A stretch of 55,542 nt of DNA, from contig DAOQSN010000036.1 in the NCBI GenBank assembly GCA_035356615.1, forward strand, positions 1-55,542. The letters run 5' to 3'. Within the stretch, counting starts at the first letter, position 1, and each line of letters begins with the position of its first letter. Positions 45,008 to 53,819 of the stretch are shown in pieces. The notes beneath the pieces are model-generated. The model was not told the DNA's origin. It searched no databases and saw nothing but the letters and a program-made list of their open reading frames with translations. Position numbers and translations under genes: made by a program. The DNA comes from JAKQDH01 sp029558835 (GTDB lineage Bacteria > Planctomycetota > Phycisphaerae > UBA1845).

Positions 45008-46160
45008 GCGTGGCCGCTCCCGCTACCTCCCGTACCGCGTCCACCGCGGCCGCGATCTGCTCGACCGTATTGAACAGGCCGGGGGCGAAGCGGACCGTCC
45101 CGCCCGGCAGCGTCCCGAGCGTCCGGTGGGCGAGTGGCGCGCAGTGCAATCCCGGGCGACAGAGGACGCCGAAACGCTGCTCCAGCTCATACGCGACGTC
45201 GGAAGAGGCCCGCCCCGCCACCGTGAAGGAAACGACCGCGGCCCTTTGACCGGCATCTTGGGGTCCCAGGATCCGCACGCCCGCGATCTCGCGCAGCCCG
45301 GCGAGCAAACGACCCGTCAAGTCCTGCTCGTGACGGCGAATCGCCTCGACGCCGCGCTCGAGCACGAACCGGACACCGGCCGCCAGCCCGGCAAGACCGA
45401 CGATGTTCGGTGTACCCGCTTCGTACTTGTCGGGTAGGAAATCCGGCTGCCGCTCATGCTCGGAGCGACTGCCGGTGCCGCCCTGAATCAGTGCGGGCAA
45501 GCGGTCAATGTCGAAATCCTCATGGATGACCAAGCCTCCAGTGCCCGTCGGTCCCAGCAGCCCCTTGTGCCCGCTGAACGCAAGCAGGTCGATGCCATCG
45601 CCCGTCACGTCGATCGGCCGGCAGCCGCCCGTCTGGGCCGCGTCAACCAGCAAAGCAATGCCGTGCCGGCGGGCCAGCGCGGCGATCTCTCCCACCGGCT
45701 GCACGGTGCCACAGACGTTGGAGGCGTGGTTCACCACGAGCAGCCGCGTCGTCGGCCGGAGGTACTCCTCGATATCCGCGGCCGTCAGCGCCCCGTCCGC
45801 GCCGCACGGCACGATCGTCACGGCCGCACCGCCCGTTTCCAGCGACCGCAAGGGCCGCATCACGGCGTTGTGCTCCATCCCGGAGATGACCACGTGCGCT
45901 CCCGGCGTGAGCAGCCCGTGCAGCACGAGGTTGAGCGCGGCCGTGGCGTTGGCGGTGAAGACGACACGGAGCGGGTTACGCAGACCGAGTAACTCCGCGA
46001 CGGCCTCGCGCGCGTCCAGGCGAATGCGCTCGGCCTCGTTGGCCAGAGCGTGCCCGCTGCGTCCGGGGCTCGCTCCGACATCGCGCAGGAAGCGCACCAT
46101 AGCGTCGGCGACGCCTGGTGGTTTCGGCCAGGATGTAGCGGCGTTGTCGAGATAGATCAT
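45000..46160 (-). CDS. Cysteine desulfurase/selenocysteine-lyase-like class V aminotransferase
   Basis: The 386-residue protein begins 'MIYLDNAATSWPKPPGVADA'. It has the class V motifs 'NHASNVCGTVQPVGEIAALA', 'LLVDAAQTGG' and the PLP-lysine in 'LLAFSGHKGLLGPTGTGGLV'. The active-site cysteine is likely in 'GVLCRPGLHCAPLAH'. It would release sulfur or selenium from (seleno)cysteine and pass it to a carrier such as the TusA-like or DUF3343 neighbours. ATG 46160 is clear. Confidence 0.92.
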   Translation of the reverse strand: MIYLDNAATSWPKPPGVADAMVRFLRDVGASPGRSGHALANEAERIRLDAREAVAELLGLRNPLRVVFTANATAALNLVLHGLLTPGAHVVISGMEHNAVMRPLRSLETGGAAVTIVPCGADGALTAADIEEYLRPTTRLLVVNHASNVCGTVQPVGEIAALARRHGIALLVDAAQTGGCRPIDVTGDGIDLLAFSGHKGLLGPTGTGGLVIHEDFDIDRLPALIQGGTGSRSEHERQPDFLPDKYEAGTPNIVGLAGLAAGVRFVLERGVEAIRRHEQDLTGRLLAGLREIAGVRILGPQDAGQRAAVVSFTVAGRASSDVAYELEQRFGVLCRPGLHCAPLAHRTLGTLPGGTVRFAPGLFNTVEQIAAAVDAVREVAGAATHG

Positions 46161-46271
46161 GGCACCCTCGCGCTCGGGTCGTTACCCACCCGAAGCGTAC
46201 CGGACACCTTCCTCAACTGCATCGCCGACGGTGGGCGACGCCAGGGACAAGGCCCCGAACACAGGCAACTC

Positions 46272-46308
46272 CCACCCTCCCCCCCCCTGAAAGGGAGGGG
46301 GGTTCAGG
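46272..46308. repeat. Dispersed palindrome family E
   Basis: CACCCTCCCCCCCCCTGAAA then GGGAGGGGGGTTCAGG. It abuts the stop of the TusA-like gene and could also act as its 3' hairpin. Confidence 0.65.
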
Positions 46309-46525
46309 CGGGGCCCTTACGCAGCGTCATCTCGAACACGTCGCCCTTCTGTTCGTAGGTAGCCTGCCACCCGAGCTTGGTCGCGGCCCGCGTGCAGTTG
46401 TGAACCTGTGTCATCGTGTCCACGGTCACGACGACCTGGCCGCCGCCCGCCTGTTGCAGGGCGGTCCGCGTCAGGATGACCGGTTGCGGACAGGAGAGTC
46501 CGCGAGCATCAACGTGCGTAGCCAT
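46304..46525 (-). CDS. TusA/SirA/YedF-family sulfur carrier
   Basis: The 73-residue protein has the family signature 'VDARGLSCPQPVILTRTAL' with the CPxP motif at Cys12, the persulfide or perselenide carrier residue. It lies 4 bases downstream of the YedE-like permease and upstream of the cysteine-desulfurase-like gene on the same strand. ATG 46525. Confidence 0.92.
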   Translation of the reverse strand: MATHVDARGLSCPQPVILTRTALQQAGGGQVVVTVDTMTQVHNCTRAATKLGWQATYEQKGDVFEMTLRKGPA

Positions 46526-46529
46526 CGCA

Positions 46530-47642
46530 TCACCTCCCCACGGCCAGCCTCTCCCGGCCGAGAATCCCGATCAGAAGCACTACGACGAGAGCGATCACCA
46601 CGATGTACGGCGCCTGTGGTCCGTTGCCGACCATGAGGAAGTTGTGGGCAACGGCCGCCCCCGTCAGCATCCCCAACACGAACACTCCCGCGTCGCCGTC
46701 TCCCTCGCCGGAAAGGAAGACCTGTCTTCCGGGGCAGCCCCCCGCGAGGGTGAAGGACAGCCCGGCGAGCAGCATGCCGGCGAAGTTGAGCCAGTGCGTG
46801 GTATGCGCCGCCGGTTGCATGACGACCTTGCCTTCGGCATCCGCACCGAGCGTGAAACCTGGGTGGAACTGGCCATACACAAGGTTCAGCGCGAAGGCGG
46901 CGACCAGGAAGGCGATCACGCCGGACAGCAGGTGAAAATCCCGCATCAGAATTACGTCGCGGATGCCGCCCACGGTGCAAAACCGCGTCCGCTGGGCCAG
47001 GAACCCGATCACCAGACCGACGATGATCGACACGGCCACGTGGGCCGCGGCGGCCCCCGGGCCCTTCTCGCTGCGAAACAGGGCCGCGTTCTCACCGAAG
47101 TGCGGATACAGGACCGCCAGCACCAGTAGAGCCAGCATCGCGAACGGCATGGCCAGCCCCGCCACCGCTCGCGTTGGGTAGGAACGCCCCAGACTGAAGC
47201 CTAGTTTTAGACATTGCACACCAACCGCAATGCCGATGATGAGCCCAGCCAAGCCGAGGATCGCATTCCAATCCCCCCCCGCCAGGCGCAGCAGTGCCCG
47301 CCAGGGGCAGCCCAGGAAGACCAGCGCCCCGATCATCGCGGTCATCCCCAGGATGAAACGCGTGATGGGAGCCGAGCCGGTGCGCGGCTTGAACTCACGG
47401 AACGCCAAAGCGGCCAGGAAGGCGCCGAGGCAAAACGCGGGAATCTCCGGGCGGATGTACTGCACCGGCTTGGCCTGGTGCAATCCCAGTCCACCCGCGA
47501 TGTCGCGGGTGAAGCAGGCGACGCAGACGCCCATGTTGGCGGGGTTGCCCGCCTTCTGGAGCGTGGCCGCCAGCCCTCCGATGACCAGGCCGACGACGAT
47601 GATGCCGACTGGTGACGCGAAGAAGCCCTTCGGTTTGTTCAC
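46530..47642 (-). CDS. YedE/YeeE-family sulfur or selenium transporter
   Basis: The 370-residue polytopic protein carries repeated YeeE/YedE signatures with conserved cysteines: 'MGVCVACFTRDIAGGLG', 'LGCPWRALLRLAGGDWNAI', 'RTRFCTVGGIRDVILMRD' and 'FTLAGGCPGRQVFLSGEGD'. The paired GCPW and GGCPGRQ motifs are those of the YedE type found in selenium-metabolism clusters; thiosulfate transport is the alternative. GTG 47642 has GGAG 9 bases upstream. The frame extends further upstream, but that part is not membrane protein. Confidence 0.9.
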   Translation of the reverse strand: MNKPKGFFASPVGIIVVGLVIGGLAATLQKAGNPANMGVCVACFTRDIAGGLGLHQAKPVQYIRPEIPAFCLGAFLAALAFREFKPRTGSAPITRFILGMTAMIGALVFLGCPWRALLRLAGGDWNAILGLAGLIIGIAVGVQCLKLGFSLGRSYPTRAVAGLAMPFAMLALLVLAVLYPHFGENAALFRSEKGPGAAAAHVAVSIIVGLVIGFLAQRTRFCTVGGIRDVILMRDFHLLSGVIAFLVAAFALNLVYGQFHPGFTLGADAEGKVVMQPAAHTTHWLNFAGMLLAGLSFTLAGGCPGRQVFLSGEGDGDAGVFVLGMLTGAAVAHNFLMVGNGPQAPYIVVIALVVVLLIGILGRERLAVGR

Positions 47643-48177
47643 GGTTTGGGTCTCCACAAGGACGAGCGCCGCCGTATGCGCACAGATGCCATGGTGCGAC
47701 ACAGAAGACGGCGGCGAGACATCGGGGGCAGGAGAATCAGCGAGCAACGAAACCCGAGCGGGCGCAGCGCCGTCGGCCGGCGCAGGCACGCCGTGTGCGG
47801 GCAGCCTCGCTCGATGGGTGCGGACCCTGGACCAGGGCCCTGGCGAGGCCAACTCATATGCGTCGTTCCGCGATCAAGGACCGCCTCCTCACAAACCAAT
47901 CCCACGCACAGCATACCGCGCGCGGCGCCAAAATGAAAGCGGGGCTGACGAACGAAGCAAGGAGGGGTCTGCAAGAGGTCGGGCGGCGTCAAGCACGCGG
48001 GGCAGCGTCCGGAAGCCCGGCGTCCACCCCTGCCTGCCGGCAGGCCCTTGCAGCGGCCGACGGTCGGAGGCAAGGCATGGCGGCGCTGCGCTTGGCGATG
48101 CCACCCTGGCCTCGATGTCGGTTTCCGGGATTTGTGGCGCTGTTGAGGAACCTGGAAGAAGGTGGCGGCGTGGTCTC
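47643..48177. other. 535-base intergenic region with one family B repeat
   Basis: The spacer lies between the FtsH gene end and the YedE-like gene start. It contains a family B unit at 48075-48109 (GCATGGCGGCGCTGCGCTTG...GATGCCACCCTGG) and a small palindrome CCTGCCGGCAGG near 48030. No gene is supported. Confidence 0.55.
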
Positions 48178-50214
48178 TCAGCCCGGCTGCGGGAGCGTGC
48201 CGCCGCCCAGTTCGGTGCCGGGGGAGGGCTCGGCGGTCACGGGGCGAGCCATGCCGACCTGCCCCGCCCGCGCCGACGGTTCATCGGCCAGGTCGGACCC
48301 GCTTCGCTCAATGCTCTCCCCGCGGAGCAAAGCGTGCACGTCATCGGCGGTGATCGTCTCGTAGCGCAGCAGCGCTTCCGCCACGGCCTCGACCTTGGCG
48401 CGATTCTCCTGGATCATCCGCCGGACCCGTTCGTAGGCCTCCTGCATGAGGTCCTTGATCTCAACGTCGATAAGCTCGGCCGTCTTGTCGGAGTACTCGC
48501 GGCCGCCGAGGTCCAGGAACGCCGCCCGATTCCCTTCGTCGCCGTAGTAGATGAACCCCGTCTTCTCGCCCATGCCCCACTCGCGCACCATGCGGCGGGC
48601 GATTTCGGTGGCCTGACGGATGTCGGCGGCCGCCCCGCTGCTGATGTCGCTGAGGAACAACTCCTCCGCGATCCGCCCGCCCAGTGTCACGCGCAGCATG
48701 GCCAGCAGGTAGCGGCGCGTGTAGACGGTGCGATCGCGCTCAGGCAGCGAGAAGGTGGCCCCGCCGGCCGGGCCCCGCGGGATGATGCTCACCTTGTGCA
48801 GCGGGTCCGCATCCTTCTCCAGGGCCTGGATGACGGCGTGCCCGGCCTCGTGGTACGCCGTGGTCTTCTTGTCGCGCTCATCGACGAGGCGGCTGCGCTT
48901 CGCGCGACCCCAGCGGATCTTGTCGCGTGCCTCCTCGAGGTCGTCCTGCTCGACGAACTCCTTGTTGTTCAAAGCGGCAATGAGGGCAGCCTCGTTGACC
49001 AAGGCGGCCAGTTCGGCGCCGCTGAACATCGGCGTGCCGCGGGCGACCCGCCGCATGTCCACGCTCGGACCGAGCTTCACCTTGCGGCAGTGCACCTTGA
49101 GGATCTCGTAGCGGCCCTGCAAATCCGGCAGCGACACGTACACCTGCCGATCGAAACGGCCCGGACGGATGAGGGCGGGGTCGAGCACGTCCGCCCGGTT
49201 GGTGGCGGCGATGATGATCACCTGCTGATTAGTGTCGAAGCCGTCCATCTCGACGAGGATGGCGTTGAGCGTCTGCTCGCGTTCGTCATGCCCGCCCGTG
49301 CCGAAGTTGGCCCCGCGCCGGCGACCGACCGCGTCGATCTCGTCCAGGAAGATGATGCAGGGCGAGTTCTCCTTGGCCTGCTTGAACAGGTCGCGTACGC
49401 GCGAGGCACCCACGCCGACGAACATCTCGACGAAGTCGGACCCGCTGATGGAGAAGAACGGCACTTCCGCCTCGCCGGCGATGGCCTTGGCGAGCAGCGT
49501 CTTGCCGCAACCCGGCTCCCCTACCAGCAGCACGCCACGCGGCACCCGCGCTCCGAGGCGCTGGAACTTCTTCGGCGAGCGCAGGAACTCGATAATCTCC
49601 TGCACTTCCTCCTTGGCCTCCTCGATGCCCGCCACGTCGGCGAACGTAATGTTCGTATGCTCCTTCACGGAGAGCCGATGGCGGGAGCGCCCGAAGCTGC
49701 CCAGCATGCCGGCCCCGGTCCCCGCCCCGCGCAGTTGCCGGATGATGAAGAACCACACCACGCCGAAGATCAGCAACCAGGGCAGCATCGTCAGCAGCGC
49801 CAGCATGAACGCGCTGGGCTTCTCGTACTTGATCTCCGCGCCCGGCAGGCGCTCGTCGAGGTACGCCAGGAACTCGTTGTCAACGGCATGGCTCGGATAG
49901 CTGAGCGTGAATGCCTGGGTTGAACCGCCTGCGTCAATCTGGTGGCCGTCGCTCAGCCGCCCTTCAATCGTCCCGTCCTCTTTGATGATCAGCTTGGCAA
50001 TCTGACCGTTTTCCACCAGCTTGCGGAACTTGTCCATGGAGATGGGCTGCGAAGGTGTCAGCCGGTTCTGGAGCAGGGTGACCAGGATCATGGCCAGCCC
50101 GAGCAGGACCATCCAGCTTACCAGCGTGCGCGACATGCGGGGGCCCGTGGTTCCGGAGCGCTTGGGGCCCTGCGGCTCCGACGAGTTGTTGTTACCCTCG
50201 CTCACAGTGCGCAC
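48178..50214 (-). CDS. ftsH: ATP-dependent zinc metalloprotease FtsH
   Basis: The 678-residue protein has two membrane helices (about 29-48 and 133-155) around a periplasmic domain, and an AAA+ module with Walker A 'GEPGCGKT' (about 228-235), Walker B 'CIIFLDEIDAVG' and SRH 'AATNRADVLDPALIRPGRFD'. The zinc-protease signature 'YHEAGHAV' is near residue 453, with a downstream Asp ligand. It degrades membrane and regulatory proteins. Walker A varies from the common GPPGTGKT (Glu and Cys replace Pro and Thr), but the GxxGxGKT core is intact. GTG 50214 is used; GTG 50205 is also possible. The C-terminal 45 residues look disordered. Confidence 0.97.
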   Translation of the reverse strand: MRTVSEGNNNSSEPQGPKRSGTTGPRMSRTLVSWMVLLGLAMILVTLLQNRLTPSQPISMDKFRKLVENGQIAKLIIKEDGTIEGRLSDGHQIDAGGSTQAFTLSYPSHAVDNEFLAYLDERLPGAEIKYEKPSAFMLALLTMLPWLLIFGVVWFFIIRQLRGAGTGAGMLGSFGRSRHRLSVKEHTNITFADVAGIEEAKEEVQEIIEFLRSPKKFQRLGARVPRGVLLVGEPGCGKTLLAKAIAGEAEVPFFSISGSDFVEMFVGVGASRVRDLFKQAKENSPCIIFLDEIDAVGRRRGANFGTGGHDEREQTLNAILVEMDGFDTNQQVIIIAATNRADVLDPALIRPGRFDRQVYVSLPDLQGRYEILKVHCRKVKLGPSVDMRRVARGTPMFSGAELAALVNEAALIAALNNKEFVEQDDLEEARDKIRWGRAKRSRLVDERDKKTTAYHEAGHAVIQALEKDADPLHKVSIIPRGPAGGATFSLPERDRTVYTRRYLLAMLRVTLGGRIAEELFLSDISSGAAADIRQATEIARRMVREWGMGEKTGFIYYGDEGNRAAFLDLGGREYSDKTAELIDVEIKDLMQEAYERVRRMIQENRAKVEAVAEALLRYETITADDVHALLRGESIERSGSDLADEPSARAGQVGMARPVTAEPSPGTELGGGTLPQPG

Positions 50215-50550
50215 TCCCGCCCCTCACCCGAGGTTATGGGGCCACGTGGGATCATAGCCGCAGCCGACACCGGATTCCACCCGCGCGCGGGCAGTGCCCC
50301 CGTGCGGATGACCATCTCCATCGGGTCTTTCGGCTGTTCGTGTCGCGGCACTGGAATGTCGGGCGGTAGGAAGCGCACGGGGCGGCGGACACCCCGCTGA
50401 GCCCACCGGAGAAGTCCTGGCTTCAGGTTATGGGCCCACTCCGCTCCGGGGTGCAGCGGTCACCCGCCGGTGTCAGGATCGGTAGCAGCCACCGGAAATA
50501 CCGGTGGCCGTGGTTGATACCCGGGAAGCCGGCGCCCCCGAGGCGGTCCA

Positions 50551-50612
50551 CGTCGGTCGCGGGGGGCCGACGCTACTTCTCCAGCGGGCTGGTAACCGGC
50601 GGGTAATCACCC
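50551..50612. repeat. Dispersed palindrome family C plus short GC hairpin
   Basis: CGTCGGTCGCGGGGGGCCGA followed by CGCTACTTCTCCAGCGGGCTG, then GGCGGGTAATCACCCCGCC. It resembles the copy at 29242-29290. The remaining 50215-50550 spacer shows nothing recognised. Confidence 0.65.
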
Positions 50613-50616
50613 CGCC

Positions 50617-51129
50617 TTACCACGAGGTTTCCAGCGTCTCGACGATGCGCTCGGCCAGACCGTCCATCGCCCGCAGCATCGCCTGGTCGAACTTCTCCTT
50701 GACCGAAGGAATGTAGCTCGCCTGGTAAACGAAGCGCGGTTGCTCGACGATGATCTTCCCCGTGCGCATGTCCTGCACCCGGAAGCGCACCACGACGGTG
50801 GAGCCGATCTCGCGGGGCAGGTCCGTGGCGAACTCGTTGCCGAAGCTCATGTTCTGCACGCGCAGGATTTCACCGCTGATGACCCAGTCGGCGGTGCCCC
50901 GCGGCGCGATGCGATACGGCGTGTCCTGCTCGATCCGCTTGATGAGCGCCTCGGTCAGCTCGAACTCCAGGTCGCGCCGAAACTCACGCGATTGAAACGT
51001 CTCCACGTGCACCGTCTGCACGTTGGTGGGAAACGGACGCTCCGTCGAGTAGCGGCAACCGGCGGACAAGACCAGCCCGCTCAGCATGGCCGCCGCCAGA
51101 ACTGTGGCCGGGCAATGAGCACGACTCAT
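50617..51129 (-). CDS. LptE-like outer-membrane lipoprotein
   Basis: The 170-residue protein has a lipoprotein signal with lipobox 'LVLSAGC' (Cys25). The domain that follows, 'TNVQTVHVETFQSREFRRDL' and 'ADWVISGEILRV', matches the LptE/LPS-assembly lipoprotein pattern. The role would be at the outer membrane with LptD. ATG 51129 overlaps the stop of the upstream gene as ATGA, so the two are coupled. LptE sequences are poorly conserved, so the family call is moderate. Confidence 0.78.
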   Translation of the reverse strand: MSRAHCPATVLAAAMLSGLVLSAGCRYSTERPFPTNVQTVHVETFQSREFRRDLEFELTEALIKRIEQDTPYRIAPRGTADWVISGEILRVQNMSFGNEFATDLPREIGSTVVVRFRVQDMRTGKIIVEQPRFVYQASYIPSVKEKFDQAMLRAMDGLAERIVETLETSW

Positions 51130-52166
51130 TCTGCACCTCCCATCGGGGCAGGCGGCTCCATCGGGCGGGCGGCCGGCGCCGGCTCCGCCCCCAGCAACTC
51201 CAGCCGGACCCGCGCGCGGCCCGCCGCCAGCGTCTCCGGCCATTGCTGCGTCACCAGCCGGTAGTAGTAGATCGCGGACCCCAGGTGTTCCGTTCGCTCG
51301 TAGTACTGCCCGATCGCGAATTCCTTGGCCGCTCGCTGCTCCGCCACGCCGCTCAAGATGGTGGCAACGCCCTCCACCTCGGCTGCGGCGGGGTAGATCA
51401 GCGCGTAGTCGCGGTAACGCTCCTCCGCCTCGATCAGCGGCGCCCCGTCGAACTCGAGGCCGCCGTAGCTCGCCAGCGCCGACTCCGCGGTCCGCCGTAC
51501 CGCGACCTGATGGTACCTGCCCGTGGGATACTGGCGTGCCAGGCGGGCGTAATCCAGCTCCGCCAGATCGTAATCGCCGATCCGCGCCAGGTAGTCCGCC
51601 TTCGTCTTGATCGCCAGCGGGGCGAAATCACTGTCCGGGTGGTTCGTGCTGATTTCGTCGAGGATGCGCAAGGCCACGTCCTCACCGGAGAAGATCCGCA
51701 TCCCCCACACCTTGCGTTTCTTGCCCCCCAGATAGGTCTCGGCAATCACGAACTCCAGCCGTAACGCCTCGGCCGTCAGGTCGATGCCGCTGAACTGGTT
51801 GAGGAACTTCTGCAGCTCGTCGTAGGCCTTCTCGTACTCGCCCCGGCCCAGTTGGGCCTCCGCCCTGGCAATCAGCAGCGCCGGATAACACGGATCGGCC
51901 GTACCCCACTGCTTCTCGAAACGCCGGGCGGCCTTGACGGCCGCACCGTGCTCCTTCCCCGCCAGCAACACGCGTATGGCGTGCAGATCGCCTGCGCTCG
52001 TGCCCGGTGGGGGTGGCGGCGTCTCGACGAACCGCTGCTGTTCAGGGTCCAGAGCCAGCGTGCGCGCACGCTCGACCTGAGCAGCGGCCGGGGCTGCAAG
52101 CCCGGTCACGCTCGCCGCCACAGCCACGGCCGTCAGCCAAATCCGTTGTCTTCGGGCTTGACGCAT
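51126..52166 (-). CDS. BamD/YfiO-like secreted TPR protein
   Basis: The 346-residue protein has a Sec signal peptide ending 'AAPAAA-QV', but no lipobox cysteine, unlike classical BamD. Helical repeats follow, including 'RGEYEKAYDELQKFLNQFSG', 'GDYDLAELDYARLARQYPTG' and 'HLGSAIYYYRLVTQQWPET', the order and spacing seen in YfiO-type outer-membrane assembly proteins. It is co-translated with the LptE-like gene, supporting an envelope-assembly role. The C-terminus is Pro/Ala-rich. Confidence 0.8.
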   Translation of the reverse strand: MRQARRQRIWLTAVAVAASVTGLAAPAAAQVERARTLALDPEQQRFVETPPPPPGTSAGDLHAIRVLLAGKEHGAAVKAARRFEKQWGTADPCYPALLIARAEAQLGRGEYEKAYDELQKFLNQFSGIDLTAEALRLEFVIAETYLGGKKRKVWGMRIFSGEDVALRILDEISTNHPDSDFAPLAIKTKADYLARIGDYDLAELDYARLARQYPTGRYHQVAVRRTAESALASYGGLEFDGAPLIEAEERYRDYALIYPAAAEVEGVATILSGVAEQRAAKEFAIGQYYERTEHLGSAIYYYRLVTQQWPETLAAGRARVRLELLGAEPAPAARPMEPPAPMGGAE

Positions 52167-52356
52167 GGCATTCTCGATTCCGAGAGGTTCAGCCAGGGCA
52201 CCGCAAACCGGGCTCAGCCCCTACGCCGCCGTCCGACCGAATTCCGGGGGCCTGAGTTCCGCGCCCGGCCAGCGAGGCCGCGCGCGCCCGCGGCCCGCCC
52301 TGCCGTGACGGTATTTTATAGGCTCGAACACGCCGCCACGCAATCCCGCCCGGCGT

Positions 52357-52499
52357 GGTACGTGTTTAGCGCATACGGGCGCAGGGGTGCCATGCTTTCC
52401 CGCGACGGCAGTCGCGGGTAAGCATGTTCTTACGCCCGACCACATGCCCACCCCCGGCTGCGGCGGGTGAGGGCATGGCACCTACGCTAAACACGTACC
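52357..52499. mobile_element. 143-bp MITE-like element with perfect 15-bp terminal inverted repeats
   Basis: GGTACGTGTTTAGCG at 52357-52371 is exactly repeated in inverse as CGCTAAACACGTACC at 52485-52499. The interior contains a second inverted pair (GGTGCCATGC at about 52385 and GCATGGCACC at about 52473) and GC-rich small hairpins such as CCCGCGACGGCAGTCGCGGG. There is no coding capacity. It lies in the 552-base divergent spacer between the BamD-like gene and the dehydrogenase. No obvious target-site duplication was seen. Other copies were not found in the window. Confidence 0.55.
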
Positions 52500-52718
52500 C
52501 CGGGGGTTCCGGCCGGAGGGGGCGGCCGCGGACTCGCTGTCGCCCGCCAGACGGCCGCGATGCCCCCGAGGCTTTGACCGCCCGGCGGACCGGCGTATGC
52601 TTTGCCGGTCGCGGCCGCCCTGTGGAGGGACCGGTGCGCCGCGGCGGGAGACGGGCGGAGGCGTGCCGGGCACCCGTGCGACCCGACTCGAGGCCGCGTA
52701 GCGGCCGGTGGCGAGACC

Positions 52719-53690
52719 ATGCGAGCGATCGTCTACGAACAGGCCCTGACTTACGTCCCCGACCGCCCGGATCCGCTGCCGGGTGCCGACGAGTGTCTGG
52801 TCCGGGTGCACTACGCCGGCATCTGCGCCACCGACCTGCACATCACCGAGGGGTACATGAACCACCGCGGCGTTTTGGGCCACGAGATGGTCGGCACGGT
52901 CGTCCGCGGCTCCCGGGAATGGCAGGGCAAGCGCGTGGTCTGCGATATCAACTGCGTCTGCCGGACGTGCGACATGTGCACGGCCGGCCTGGCCCACCAC
53001 TGCCGGCGGCGCACCGTGCTGGGCATCGACGGGCGGGACGGCTGCTTTGCCGACTTCATCGCGGTTCCCGAACGCAACCTCTTCACCGTCCCGAGTACAT
53101 TGACCGACGAGGAGGCCGTCTTCGTTGAGCCGCTCGCCGCCGCCTGCCAGGTGCTCGCCCAAGCCTCGATCGAATCCCGGATGACCGTCAGCGTGGTGGG
53201 CTCGGGGCGGCTGGGGCTGCTCGTGGCCCAGCTCCTGGCGGGCACCGGCTGCAAACTCACCGTCGTCGGACGCAACCCGCAGACACTGCTGTTCTGTGAG
53301 AAGAAGGGTATTCAGGCCATTGCCGTCGATGAGCTGGTACCGCGGCAGGACCGGGACGTGGTGGTCGAGTGCACCGGGTCGCCCGAGGGGCTGCGGCTGG
53401 CAATGGAACTGGTGCGACCACGCGGCTCCATCATGCTCAAGAGCACGTTCGCGGATGCCTTGGCCGGGCAGGCGCCGCTGAATCTCGCCCCCATTGTCGT
53501 TAACGAGGTCCAACTCGTGGGGAGCCGCTGCGGCCCCTTCCCGGAGGCCATCAACGCCCTCGCCCGCGGGGCCGTCGAGGTCCGCTCGATGATCTCGCGG
53601 GTCTTTCCGCTGCCGGAGGGGCTGGCCGCCCTCGACGCCGCCCGCCGCCCGGACCACATCAAGGTCCTGCTCAAAATCAGCCTGCGCTGA
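52719..53690 (+). CDS. Zinc-dependent medium-chain alcohol dehydrogenase-like oxidoreductase
   Basis: The 323-residue protein has the catalytic-zinc motifs 'GICATDLHI' (Cys36) and 'LGHEMVG' (His55, Glu56). The structural-zinc cluster has cysteines at 79, 81, 84, 87 and 95. The Rossmann segment is 'VSVVGSGRLGLLVAQLLAG'. The substrate is unknown; threonine/sorbitol/glucose-type dehydrogenases share this layout. It is slightly shorter than the usual 340-350 residues. ATG 52719 begins the conserved fold; the upstream frame is rejected. Confidence 0.92.
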   Translation: MRAIVYEQALTYVPDRPDPLPGADECLVRVHYAGICATDLHITEGYMNHRGVLGHEMVGTVVRGSREWQGKRVVCDINCVCRTCDMCTAGLAHHCRRRTVLGIDGRDGCFADFIAVPERNLFTVPSTLTDEEAVFVEPLAAACQVLAQASIESRMTVSVVGSGRLGLLVAQLLAGTGCKLTVVGRNPQTLLFCEKKGIQAIAVDELVPRQDRDVVVECTGSPEGLRLAMELVRPRGSIMLKSTFADALAGQAPLNLAPIVVNEVQLVGSRCGPFPEAINALARGAVEVRSMISRVFPLPEGLAALDAARRPDHIKVLLKISLR

Positions 53691-53819
53691 CGAGGCGCCG
53701 GCGCCGCGTTGCGCTTCCCCTCCGGCGTCCGGTTGCCTACCATACCCGTCGTTCACGGACGACACGCCCTGCGCGCTCGACCCGTTGCGGTCGCGGGTGG
53801 GGCCACTGGGAGATTGGTC

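Noticed and set aside
47230..49923. 897-codon open frame on the plus strand
   Set aside because: It is antisense to ftsH and the YedE-like gene and is composed of GC-driven low-complexity sequence.
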